Source of the DNA: JACKAQ01 sp020634975 [NCBI: Calditrichia bacterium]
GTDB taxonomy: Bacteria; Calditrichota; Calditrichia; RBG-13-44-9
Length of the DNA: 64,000 bases
Direction of reading: 5' to 3'
Assembly (NCBI GenBank): GCA_020634975.1
Contig: JACKAQ010000003.1
Span: forward strand, 410,798 to 474,797
Below are positions 1-7,227 of the stretch, piece after piece. The stretch's first letter is position 1, and every line of letters starts with the position of its first letter. The position numbers and the translations under genes are program-made. The notes beneath the pieces are model-generated. The model did not search any database. It was given only the letters and a program-made list of their open reading frames with translations, and had not been told where the DNA came from.

Positions 1-434
1 GTGACCGGGCGGGCAAATACGACGTATTCCTGCAAATCCTTTTCAGTTTGCCGGATATAATCCGCGATGGAGCGAACGGTTATGTGTGCAGCCGAAAAAT
101 TGATTTGAAAAGCGGCGTCGGGATAAAATTGTTGGATACTGTGGCTCAATTCCTGCAACGCATTTTGCAAACCCTGCACCATTTTGGGGAATTTTGTTAA
201 CTCAAGTTTGAAAACCAGCGATGTAAAATGCGCGACTTCCAATCGCTGCAACACATCCATATTAAATGAAAATTGCGGATTACACATTTGCCGGAAGGCT
301 TCCAAATGGCGGGCTTGCTGGAAATCATCGCTCAAAATTTTGATGTGATCGTAAAAACGGCACAACCGCACCAATTGCTCATGAATTTGAGCCTGTTCTT
401 TCTTCCCGGTGATGCGATACGTTGCGATTTCCAG
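1..434 (-). CDS. Hypothetical protein, C-terminus cut off by the window edge
   Basis: An open frame of about 144 codons runs off the left edge, directly downstream of yqaA and in the same frame after its stop codon. The predicted protein is rich in Gln, Glu and His and looks alpha/beta. A stretch reading AAHITVRSI carries a His-x-Thr-hydrophobic pattern like one half of the 2H phosphoesterase signature, but the second half is not visible, so no function is assigned. The start is uncertain: the first ATG is at 287, yet open coding continues upstream to a CTG at 434 preceded by a purine-rich stretch. Confidence 0.5.
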   Translation of the reverse strand, partial: MEIATYRITGKKEQAQIHEQLVRLCRFYDHIKILSDDFQQARHLEAFRQMCNPQFSFNMDVLQRLEVAHFTSLVFKLELTKFPKMVQGLQNALQELSHSIQQFYPDAAFQINFSAAHITVRSIADYIRQTEKDLQEYVVFARPV

Positions 435-452
435 TTTCCTTTCGTGCTTAAA

Positions 453-887
453 TTAATGCGCCAATGCCCAGTGCCATCCCCACCCGAGGATCGCGTAACG
501 TGCTAATTTTCCTATAGTTACTAATGGAATAAATTGCGATGCCGGCAAATGGAACAGCCCTGCAGCAACTGTCAGCGGATCTCCGATTATGGGCAGCCAA
601 CTAAACAACAGTGAAAAAACGCCATACCGTTGGTAAAAATTTCCGGCTTTTTCGACAGTAGCATCCGACATTCGCAACACTTTTTTGAGCAACCATTGGC
701 TGCCACTTTTGCCGATCCAAAAATTGACCAGCGCGCCCAAAACATTGCCTGCTGTTGCGATCACAACCAAAATCAGCACATCTTCGCCTTCAGAAACCAG
801 CCAGAGCAATGCCGCCTCAGATGTTCCCGGCAGCAAAGTTGCTGATAAAAATGCAGAAAAAAACAACCCAACAACGCCGATTTCCAT
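453..887 (-). CDS. yqaA: YqaA family inner-membrane protein (SNARE-associated/DedA-like)
   Basis: A hydrophobic protein of 144 residues with about four membrane segments. The N-terminal run FLSATLLPG followed by S/E, the GN..G motif, the KRYG-like QRYGVFSLLFSW and the SW.P..GD..T/C..AG segment match the YqaA branch of the SNARE-associated (VTT) superfamily, and the length is typical. Members are integral inner-membrane proteins whose transported substrate is unclear; other branches act as lipid scramblases. ATG at 887 was chosen because it aligns with the usual family N-terminus. A TTG at 917 preceded by GAGG is an alternative that would add ten residues. Two inverted repeats lie just upstream. 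Confidence 0.85.
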   Translation of the reverse strand: MEIGVVGLFFSAFLSATLLPGTSEAALLWLVSEGEDVLILVVIATAGNVLGALVNFWIGKSGSQWLLKKVLRMSDATVEKAGNFYQRYGVFSLLFSWLPIIGDPLTVAAGLFHLPASQFIPLVTIGKLARYAILGWGWHWALAH

Positions 888-910
888 TTGGCAAAATTGT
901 CCTGTCGAGA

Positions 911-948
911 TTTGCAACCCGGCCTCAATTTATTGACCGGGTTGCAAA
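911..948. repeat. 12-bp perfect inverted repeat upstream of yqaA
   Basis: TTTGCAACCCGG at 911-922 is mirrored by CCGGGTTGCAAA at 937-948 around a 14-base loop. It overlaps the possible TTG start of yqaA and lies in its leader. It could be an operator or an mRNA hairpin; no T-tract follows on the minus strand, so a terminator is unlikely. Confidence 0.6.
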
Positions 949-957
949 TATAGTTAC

Positions 958-980
958 AAATGTACCATTTTAGTACATTT
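958..980. repeat. 8-bp inverted repeat AAATGTAC/GTACATTT
   Basis: AAATGTAC at 958-965 and GTACATTT at 973-980 flank a 7-base spacer, between the VOC gene and yqaA. On the plus strand a T-run follows directly, so it could be a weak terminator for plus-strand transcription. An operator for the minus-strand yqaA promoter fits equally well. Confidence 0.45.
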
Positions 981-1013
981 TTTTGCACTTATAGGATAGA
1001 AAAAGCGGGGAAG

Positions 1014-1376
1014 TTATTTCGAACGATTGGGTTTGTAGTTTGGATCGTGCTGATCCAGCAACACCGGATTTCCGTCCGGGTCTGTCAAAACGGTGTACGC
1101 CGGACCGGTTGAAGTTTCGTCGGCTTCAACAATTAATTTGATGCCTTTACCCTTCAACTCCTGCTGAATATTACGGACATCCGACGGGTTAAACGTTAGC
1201 GTATTTTTATCGAACATCCCCTCAAATAACCCAATAATTGCAGTTCCGTTCTGCATGATCAGCCATTTTTCCGCTTCGTGATCATCGATAGCTTCAAAAC
1301 CGAGCGCTTCGTAAAATTTACGCGATGCTTTAATATCTTTTACCGCTAAACTGACCGAAAAATTACCTAATTCCAT
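1014..1376 (-). CDS. VOC (glyoxalase/bleomycin resistance/dioxygenase) family protein
   Basis: A 120-residue single VOC module. The N-terminal beta-alpha unit (VSLAVKDIKASRKFYEALGF, residues 8-27) and the closing strand with DPDGNPVLLDQHD near residues 99-111 are the usual signature. The metal-binding His/Glu set of true glyoxalases is not evident, so the substrate cannot be named; many such proteins bind hydrophobic small molecules. The start overlaps the 3' end of the NodB-type deacetylase by 14 bases, so it is probably the last gene of the envelope operon that begins upstream near 4757. Confidence 0.8.
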   Translation of the reverse strand: MELGNFSVSLAVKDIKASRKFYEALGFEAIDDHEAEKWLIMQNGTAIIGLFEGMFDKNTLTFNPSDVRNIQQELKGKGIKLIVEADETSTGPAYTVLTDPDGNPVLLDQHDPNYKPNRSK

Positions 1377-2037
1377 TGTTGCATCCTTTCTCTATTTCTG
1401 AATCTAAAGCGGGTATTGGCAAAAATTGCCACTGCTTTTCCCGGCAAAAATCAACCATTTGCTGAACGCAGGTCAACAAATGCGGTGCTGTCTGAGCCGA
1501 ATCGTGAAAAACAACTATATCGCCCGGACGTAAAGATTGTCGCAAGTGTTTCATAATTTTATCCGGTTGCCATTTAAAATCATACGCCATTACCGACCAC
1601 AGCACCATTTGCTGGTTAAATTTGCGCAGCACCGGAAAAATTCGTCCGTCAAAATAGCCGTATGGCGGACGAAACAGCGTTGGCATTTTCCCAAATTTAT
1701 CGCAAATCATTTGGTTTGCAAATGCCAGCTCCCGCTCAATTTGCGCGTTGCGCAATCCTGTCATCGCCGTGTGGTGAAAACTGTGGCTTCCCAAAACGTG
1801 TTCGCTGTAATCCAAATCTACCAATAGGTTCCGGTTACGAAAAACCTGCTCGCCGGACAGAAAAAAGGTTGCCGGAATTTGCGCATCTGCCAAATAATCC
1901 AGCAACGGTTGCGTGACCGGCGGGTGCGGGCCATCGTCAAAGGTCAGGTAAATTGCGTTGGTTTCCGGTGGAAAAGACCATCTAATTTGTGGAAACGGTT
2001 TAAAAAAAAATCGCGCTAAGTTGCGATGGGCAATCAT
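1363..2037 (-). CDS. NodB-homology polysaccharide deacetylase
   Basis: A 224-residue carbohydrate esterase family 4 (NodB) domain. Visible motifs are TFDDGP (catalytic and metal Asp34/Asp35), SHSFHH (metal His85 and His89), FRPPYG and FHDS (motif 5, catalytic His). The enzyme removes N-acetyl groups from a glycan such as peptidoglycan or an exopolysaccharide. No clear signal peptide follows the chosen ATG at 2037. A longer ORF extends upstream into the glycosyltransferase gene and was rejected, because this ATG lies one base after that gene's stop. The adjacent GT2 and flippase-like genes suggest modification of a polyprenyl-linked sugar or glycolipid. Confidence 0.88.
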   Translation of the reverse strand: MIAHRNLARFFFKPFPQIRWSFPPETNAIYLTFDDGPHPPVTQPLLDYLADAQIPATFFLSGEQVFRNRNLLVDLDYSEHVLGSHSFHHTAMTGLRNAQIERELAFANQMICDKFGKMPTLFRPPYGYFDGRIFPVLRKFNQQMVLWSVMAYDFKWQPDKIMKHLRQSLRPGDIVVFHDSAQTAPHLLTCVQQMVDFCREKQWQFLPIPALDSEIEKGCNNGIR

Positions 2038-2038
2038 T

Positions 2039-3172
2039 TTATTTCCAGCGAAACAGTTTGAAAAATCCGGCAAATCCGGCTATCACAATATACGGTATCT
2101 GGGCCAGTTCCGCGATGAAAAAATAGATCAACAAATCCTGTCGCTGCAACACATCCAGCGCCCGGCGAATGACCAGATATTCCGGGAAAATTTTCAGCAC
2201 AACCAGATTCAGCGCCAATTGTCCGCTGATTAAACCGCTAAGCCAGAGCATCGGCAAACCAAGCATCATTACATAAAACAGGTAAACGATCAGCAAAAAT
2301 ACAAAAGTTAACGCACCCGGATATTCCCTGCTTTTGGAACCCCAGCGCGCCCGTTGATTGATAAATTGCCGGAGCGTATCGACCGGCTGTGTATAATTGA
2401 TGGTTGCCGGATCGAGATTGTAACGCACCTGCCAGTTTGTGTGATGATGCAGATATTGCATAAATAAATCGTCGTCGCCGGAGGGAATATGCGCATGCCC
2501 GGCGAAACCGCCAACGGCGTCGAATGCGGCGCGACGATACGCCAGGTTTGCACCGTTGCAAATTAACGGATAGCGATTGCCGTTCGCACCGACTCCGGCA
2601 AACACCAAACCGGCGAATTCCAGCGTTTGCAATTTATGGAATAACGTGCTTTCGCTGTTTGGATCGAATGTAATCAGTCCAGCAACCATTCCGGTTTTTT
2701 CATCGAATTGGCGAACCGTTCCGGCAATCCAGTCCGGCTGCACCTGACAATCGGCATCGGTTGTCATAATAATTTCACCGGTGCTGAAGGTTATCGCATG
2801 GGCGAGTGCATCTTTTTTGAAGGTGGGGCGATCTGGCTGCCCGTCGTGAGAAATCAGGCGAAAATGGGTCAATCGGGATTCGCGAATGAAGGCTTCGACC
2901 GTTTCGGCTGTGCCATCGGTTGACCGATCATCGATGATGATAACTTCAAAATTATCAGGCGGATAGGTTTGCTTGGCAAGACTCGCCAATGTTTGGACAA
3001 TATTTGCAGATTCATTACGGGCAGGAATGAGCACGGAAACTTTCGGAAGCGCCGTTTGCGGCTCGCTCTCGCGTTTTTGCTCCCGCAAAATGCCAATCCA
3101 GAAAAACAGGATAATCAAACAATAAACAATTCCCGGTATCAGCAGGGCAATTTCGATCGGGCTCAGGTTCAT
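2039..3172 (-). CDS. Membrane-anchored family 2 glycosyltransferase
   Basis: A 377-residue processive-type GT2 enzyme. It has one N-terminal membrane segment (about 8-29), a catalytic domain with DDRSTDG (Asp81/Asp82), the metal-binding DxD in TTDADCQV (139-141), the SGDDD acceptor loop (231-235) and QRARW (273-277), then two or three C-terminal membrane segments. Such enzymes move a sugar from a nucleotide donor to a lipid or a growing glycan at the inner membrane. Its ATG overlaps the TGA of the flippase-like gene (ATGA), so the two are translationally coupled. The NodB-type gene follows after one base, consistent with a single glycan or glycolipid pathway. Confidence 0.88.
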   Translation of the reverse strand: MNLSPIEIALLIPGIVYCLIILFFWIGILREQKRESEPQTALPKVSVLIPARNESANIVQTLASLAKQTYPPDNFEVIIIDDRSTDGTAETVEAFIRESRLTHFRLISHDGQPDRPTFKKDALAHAITFSTGEIIMTTDADCQVQPDWIAGTVRQFDEKTGMVAGLITFDPNSESTLFHKLQTLEFAGLVFAGVGANGNRYPLICNGANLAYRRAAFDAVGGFAGHAHIPSGDDDLFMQYLHHHTNWQVRYNLDPATINYTQPVDTLRQFINQRARWGSKSREYPGALTFVFLLIVYLFYVMMLGLPMLWLSGLISGQLALNLVVLKIFPEYLVIRRALDVLQRQDLLIYFFIAELAQIPYIVIAGFAGFFKLFRWK

Positions 3173-4185
3173 TTTTTACTTGCCAATGTTGCATCGAAAA
3201 CACCAGAGGACGCGTTCGAAGTCGAAGTATTATTTTGCTTTAATTCACGCAATTTGAAAAGATAGAATGTTCCGAGCAACGCCGGCAACAAAAAATTCAG
3301 CACAAAAATCAGCAGCGACGCATTGAAAACAGCTGCTTCGGAAACGGCAAAAAATCCGTAAAAAAATACCGCAATCCCTTCGCGAATACCCAAATCGCCA
3401 AAAGTCACCGGCAGCAGCGTTTTCACAAACAGCATCGCCGAAACCGCCAAAAATGATTCGGTGACGCCCACCTCTGTAAACGCATTTACCAAAACGTGGT
3501 ATTGCAAAATGATCACCAAATACCAAACCAGGCTGAGGAACAGCACCGTCAGGCTGTTGGCAAAAGTGAATTCGTCGAATGTTTGCAACATTGAGCGGCG
3601 GCGCGAACCGGGCGGCAACCGTTTTTGGAGCTGTTGCAGAATTTTTTTGAGCAGCGACGGATTGAGCACAACCACCCAAACGGCAACCAACGCGGCTGCG
3701 CCGATAAACAGCAGCCAGCGTGCATCGTGAATGCTCCACGCCTGATAATGAAAAATAAGTGTGAGCAGCGCGATGCCGCCGAGCGTAAAAATGATTACCT
3801 GATTGGCGGCTTTGTCCAACACGTTCAATCCGGTGATGGTCAGGCGATCCTGACCGGGGAAAAACAGACCGCGCCCCAACTCCCCGATTCTGCCGGGCGT
3901 AATCAGCCCGAGCGTGTAGCCGAACAGCAGCGACCCGAGAACATCTTTATTGCGAATGCCGGCAAAACGGTTGTTGAGCAAATAACGCCATTTGAGGTAG
4001 GCGAGGTAAATATTCGGCAGCAGAAGTAGCGCGCAAACAACCAAATATTGCAATTTGGCATTATTGATTGCATCGACAATAGATTCCCGGTTATCGATTT
4101 TGTAATACAAAACCGCAATCAACGCCACACCGGCGATCAATTTCAGCCAGTATAGCCAGCGATATCGGGATTTGCCGGTTTTCAT
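3169..4185 (-). CDS. Lysylphosphatidylglycerol synthase TM-region (UPF0104) flippase-like protein
   Basis: A polytopic protein of 338 residues with about eight membrane segments and the features of the LPG-synthase transmembrane family (AglD/YbhN type): GRIGELGRG-like PGRIGELGRG in the first third and TFGDLGIREG in the last third, where members carry the conserved Gly-x-Arg-Glu. Members flip or synthesise lipids or assist glycan transfer at the membrane. ATG at 4185 was chosen because it overlaps the HslV-like stop as ATGA; the frame further upstream is only a shadow of that gene. The C-terminus is coupled to the GT2 gene. No cytoplasmic acyltransferase domain follows the membrane part. Confidence 0.8.
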   Translation of the reverse strand: MKTGKSRYRWLYWLKLIAGVALIAVLYYKIDNRESIVDAINNAKLQYLVVCALLLLPNIYLAYLKWRYLLNNRFAGIRNKDVLGSLLFGYTLGLITPGRIGELGRGLFFPGQDRLTITGLNVLDKAANQVIIFTLGGIALLTLIFHYQAWSIHDARWLLFIGAAALVAVWVVVLNPSLLKKILQQLQKRLPPGSRRRSMLQTFDEFTFANSLTVLFLSLVWYLVIILQYHVLVNAFTEVGVTESFLAVSAMLFVKTLLPVTFGDLGIREGIAVFFYGFFAVSEAAVFNASLLIFVLNFLLPALLGTFYLFKLRELKQNNTSTSNASSGVFDATLASKK

Positions 4186-4757
4186 GCGTTCGTAAGTTTG
4201 GTGGTGTAAACGGTAATCGGTGTGCCGGAATTGCGGTCGAATTCGCAGCCGGCCATCACGCCGATTTTGGCGATTTCTTCGGCGGAATCCAGTTGGTCGT
4301 AAACGGCAAACATGGCGCCAACTGCAAAATCGCCACCGGAGCCAACCGCCCAAAAGCGTTGATATTCAACGATATCACGCAACGCGTACGCCCCGAAAAT
4401 ACCGCCCGGGCTGACAATCACCGCTTCCAGATGGCTGGATTCAAACGGATCTTCCTCATCCTCTTTGGGATTCAGAAAGTATTTTTCTTTGAGGATGGGG
4501 TGCAAAAAACGGAGCGTTTCGAAGATATTTTCGCGGGTATCGAGCTTCACTTTTTTGGCATTTGTCCGCAGCGCATTTTCGAAGGCGATTTGCGTTGCCG
4601 CAGAGCCGACAAACCCGACAAATGCGTTTTCGGTACGAAAAATTTTGTCGGGAGATTTGTCATATTTTGCGGCAATTTTCACGTTGCCGGTTGTCGAGAG
4701 GGTATCTGCGGCAATCGCGGCGATGCCGTTTTTGCACGCCACTACAATTGTGGACAT
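4182..4757 (-). CDS. HslV-like proteasome-family (Ntn hydrolase) peptidase subunit
   Basis: A 191-residue protein with the proteasome beta fold. The N-terminus MSTIVVACKNGIAAIAADTL resembles HslV-type subunits (Thr nucleophile, Asp in AADT, a downstream Lys), and AVGSGGDFAVGAM matches the IGSGG..A..AA loop. After removal of Met the terminal residue would be Ser2 rather than Thr, with Thr3 next, so the nucleophile is open. No HslU/ClpX-like ATPase lies nearby, which separates it from the classical hslVU pair. It starts 32 bases after a PorV-like gene, and its stop overlaps the start of the flippase-like gene, so it is transcribed with envelope genes. A stand-alone Ntn hydrolase is an alternative. 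Confidence 0.8.
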   Translation of the reverse strand: MSTIVVACKNGIAAIAADTLSTTGNVKIAAKYDKSPDKIFRTENAFVGFVGSAATQIAFENALRTNAKKVKLDTRENIFETLRFLHPILKEKYFLNPKEDEEDPFESSHLEAVIVSPGGIFGAYALRDIVEYQRFWAVGSGGDFAVGAMFAVYDQLDSAEEIAKIGVMAGCEFDRNSGTPITVYTTKLTNA

Positions 4758-4789
4758 GTATCGTTTCCTGAATAATTTTCTCGTTAATT

Positions 4790-5686
4790 TTAAATGGCAA
4801 TATACAGCGAAAACCGCTGGCTGTCGCCGAAATCATCATCGAATGGCGTGTAGCTGTAATCAATTTGAAATGACGTTTTGCGGATACCGACCCCAAATGT
4901 GACGCTGCGGTTCTCGTAACCGCTCATGTAACCGGCACGGAGCATCAGTTGTTTCCAAACACCGGCTTCCGCGCCAACGTGGATGCGCACATCTTCGTCC
5001 AGCGGTTTCAGCACATCGCCGGCGAGAAGCAGGTTCACTGATCCGAGCATTTTGCTGAGGTCGTATGAGGCGCCGACCCGCATTAAAGCAGGCAATTTGG
5101 TCTTTTCCAGATTCAGTTCGTTCATGCTGCCGAGGTTTTGCAATGCACCGGCGAGGTTCAGGTTTTCGCCCAACCGATAGCGCAAACCGAAATCCACGGC
5201 GTAGCCATTGGCGGTGTAGACATAAATTTTCTCGAACAGATATTTGGCAGTGATGCCGATATCCAGTTTTTCGCCAAATTTACGGGCATGCGAAATCCCC
5301 AGCGACAGATAATTAGCGCCAAATTGTTCCACAGGTTCGTTCGTTGGAAAATCGCGGGCAGGAATATCGTCCACGCCAAGGCTGTACACATGAAATCCCC
5401 ATGCGGAAGTTGCGCCGCGAAATTGCACTGCACCAAACTGGCTGTTGACGGATTCCAGCCAACTGTTATACATCATCGTTAAATTATTGCGGTCCGATGC
5501 CATCAGCCCGGCGGGATTCCAATAGGTTGCGGTTGCATCATCTGCAACAGCGGCATATGCCTCACCCATTCCACCGGCGCGCGCGCCGACGCCGATTTTC
5601 AAAAAGGACATTCCGGTAACGCCGTCATTCTCTCCGGCGAAAACCAGAAACGAGCTAACCAACAGTATTGCGATAATTTTTTTCAT
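4790..5686 (-). CDS. PorV/PorQ-family outer-membrane protein (type IX secretion shuttle-like)
   Basis: A 298-residue outer-membrane beta-barrel with a signal peptide (MKKIIAILLVSSFLVFAGE). The hallmark FLKIGVGARAGGMGEAYAAV is followed by DDATATYWNPAGL, as in PorV/PorQ (UPF0164) proteins. In T9SS these proteins carry cargo from the translocon to the surface attachment complex, or take part in related export. It is the second of two such genes in this locus, separated by a small nuclease element. ATG at 5686 is placed before the signal peptide. Its upstream bases are the end of the repeat array, and only a weak TGGA resembles a ribosome binding site; a GTG at 5707 is an alternative. Confidence 0.85.
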   Translation of the reverse strand: MKKIIAILLVSSFLVFAGENDGVTGMSFLKIGVGARAGGMGEAYAAVADDATATYWNPAGLMASDRNNLTMMYNSWLESVNSQFGAVQFRGATSAWGFHVYSLGVDDIPARDFPTNEPVEQFGANYLSLGISHARKFGEKLDIGITAKYLFEKIYVYTANGYAVDFGLRYRLGENLNLAGALQNLGSMNELNLEKTKLPALMRVGASYDLSKMLGSVNLLLAGDVLKPLDEDVRIHVGAEAGVWKQLMLRAGYMSGYENRSVTFGVGIRKTSFQIDYSYTPFDDDFGDSQRFSLYIAI

Positions 5687-5716
5687 TTTTTGATCCACAG
5701 ATTTCACAAATCTTTA

Positions 5717-6263
5717 TTATCCACTAATTTCACAAATTTCACGAATTATTTAGAACGACTAACTGTAACTGTTTTATTACAAGATGTATCGTTTATGGAA
5801 TAATGATTTTTCTCCAAAATTTATCAACAACCCAACCTTCATTTTTGTTGTTTTCAATGCATTTATTATTTGAGACTCCTCCACTCCCCCACACTTTTGT
5901 AACGCCTTAATTTCAACAATAATCTTTCCGAAACAATAGAAATCGGGGACATAATAAGTTTTCAACTGTTCATCACGATACATAATTGAGAATCTTTTCT
6001 GTGGCTCAAATGGGATCTTGCGGTGCCGAAATTCTATCTCAAGCGCCTCCTGATATACAGCTTCTAAAAAACCACAGCCTAACTCTCGATGAACAGCCAT
6101 TGCAGCGCCAACAATCTGAAAAACTTCCTCTTTATAAACAAGTTCAACCTGACTTTTTGAATAAACCATTTTAAGAAATTGTTTAATTGGAAATTAATAT
6201 AACCTTTATTATTGCTTTCAAAATTAATTTCAAATTCGTGTAATTCGTGTAATTCGTGGATAA
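5717..6263. mobile_element. Putative small mobile unit: GxxExxY gene between 31-bp inverted repeats
   Basis: A 31-base sequence at 5717-5747 and one at 6233-6263 are inverted copies matching at 27 of 31 positions by eye. Each copy has a roughly 9-base period built on AATTCGTG. Between them lies only the GxxExxY gene. Further degenerate copies continue to about 5690, up to the PorV start codon. Bounded, compact and placed between two co-oriented PorV-like genes, it looks like an inserted cassette. No target-site duplication could be identified. Confidence 0.55.
5777..6169 (-). CDS. GxxExxY family protein (PDDEXK-like small nuclease fold)
   Basis: A 130-residue protein with the defining G33-x-x-E36-x-x-Y39 motif and, further on, D76...E86-x-K88, the acidic-acidic-Lys arrangement of PDDEXK nucleases. 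Family members are short, of unproven function, and often sit beside short period-9 repeats of the type seen here on both sides (5717-5747 and 6233-6263). Base use is more AT-rich than the neighbouring envelope genes, which fits acquisition. It interrupts the spacing between two PorV-like genes and has no obvious role in secretion. Nuclease activity is inferred from residues only. Confidence 0.85.
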   Translation of the reverse strand: MVYSKSQVELVYKEEVFQIVGAAMAVHRELGCGFLEAVYQEALEIEFRHRKIPFEPQKRFSIMYRDEQLKTYYVPDFYCFGKIIVEIKALQKCGGVEESQIINALKTTKMKVGLLINFGEKSLFHKRYIL

Positions 6264-6273
6264 ACGCCATCCA

Positions 6274-7227
6274 TCAAAACAAAAAGCGCCACGAGAAAAT
6301 GTGGCTGACGCCTTCGTCCACCACATCGCCGACGAACGCATAATCCAGAATCATGCTGCTGCTTTTGAAAGGGTGAAAAATCAATCCGCCGCCGAGCGTG
6401 AGGTGATCGGTGTCGTATCCCGCGCGAATTGCGGCGATGTCCATCAAATATTCCGCGCCAACGTGTTGTTTTTCCGTGCCTTTATCATTCCACTCAAAAT
6501 CGTATGCAATCGCCAGATTTTTGACTGGCGTTTGAAAAAATACCCCGGCTTTTTGGGTCGTCGGAAACGCGTTTTCCGTTTCAATGCCCCGGCTGAACAA
6601 ATCATTGGTGTTCGATTTCAGCGATGCGTTGACATCTTTCAACTGATATCCGATCGTCAATTGATCGACCGGGCGAATCATCACGCCGAAGTCGAAACCG
6701 AATCCACTACCGCTGTAGTCGAATTCTTCGTCATCGGAAATGCCTTCCCGCAGGAATTTTACGGCGATGCCGATGGTGATCAGATCATCGCGGGTGTTTT
6801 GCAGTAATCCGTCCATCTGAAGCAATTTCACCATATTCATCGAAAAAGCGCCGTAAATGGCGTTCAAACCGTTGTTGATTTCACCGACATTCTCCCCGAC
6901 AGAATTTAGAGCCGACAAATCGCCAACACCGCTGTTGATCCAGCCGATGGCTGCACCGGCAAACGGCGGTAACGGTGCGCTCAACCCGATAAAATTAAAC
7001 TCGCGATCCAGCGACATGCTGCTGTAAGACAGCGCAAACTGGCGTTTTTCCAGCCGGGACAATCCCGCCGGATTGTAATACATGCCGAATCCGTTGTCCG
7101 CGCTGGCAACCTGTGCGTTGCCCATCGCCGTGCCGCGCGCGCCAAGCCCGACACGCAAAAACGATCCGGCAAACCCACCGCTGCCTTCCGCGAGCAGCGT
7201 TCCGGTTATCAGAATAATCGATAAATG
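6274..7227 (-). CDS. PorV/PorQ-like outer-membrane protein with a disrupted 5' end
   Basis: The reading frame encodes a PorV-type barrel: SFLRVGLGARGTAMGNAQVA, then DNGFGMYYNPAGLSRLEKRQ, alternating strands and a C-terminal Phe (WRFLF). It also encodes a normal signal-peptide core (LSIILITGTLLAEG) immediately upstream. No ATG, GTG or TTG precedes that core in frame: going upstream the frame passes into the hairpin repeat of the GIY-YIG element at 7227 and reaches the GIY-YIG stop at 7264-7266. The first normal start codon in frame is TTG at 7158, which would remove the signal peptide. The gene was probably functional before the insertion; today it may be silent or start at a rare codon. Confidence 0.75.
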   Translation of the reverse strand, partial: HLSIILITGTLLAEGSGGFAGSFLRVGLGARGTAMGNAQVASADNGFGMYYNPAGLSRLEKRQFALSYSSMSLDREFNFIGLSAPLPPFAGAAIGWINSGVGDLSALNSVGENVGEINNGLNAIYGAFSMNMVKLLQMDGLLQNTRDDLITIGIAVKFLREGISDDEEFDYSGSGFGFDFGVMIRPVDQLTIGYQLKDVNASLKSNTNDLFSRGIETENAFPTTQKAGVFFQTPVKNLAIAYDFEWNDKGTEKQHVGAEYLMDIAAIRAGYDTDHLTLGGGLIFHPFKSSSMILDYAFVGDVVDEGVSHIFSWRFLF

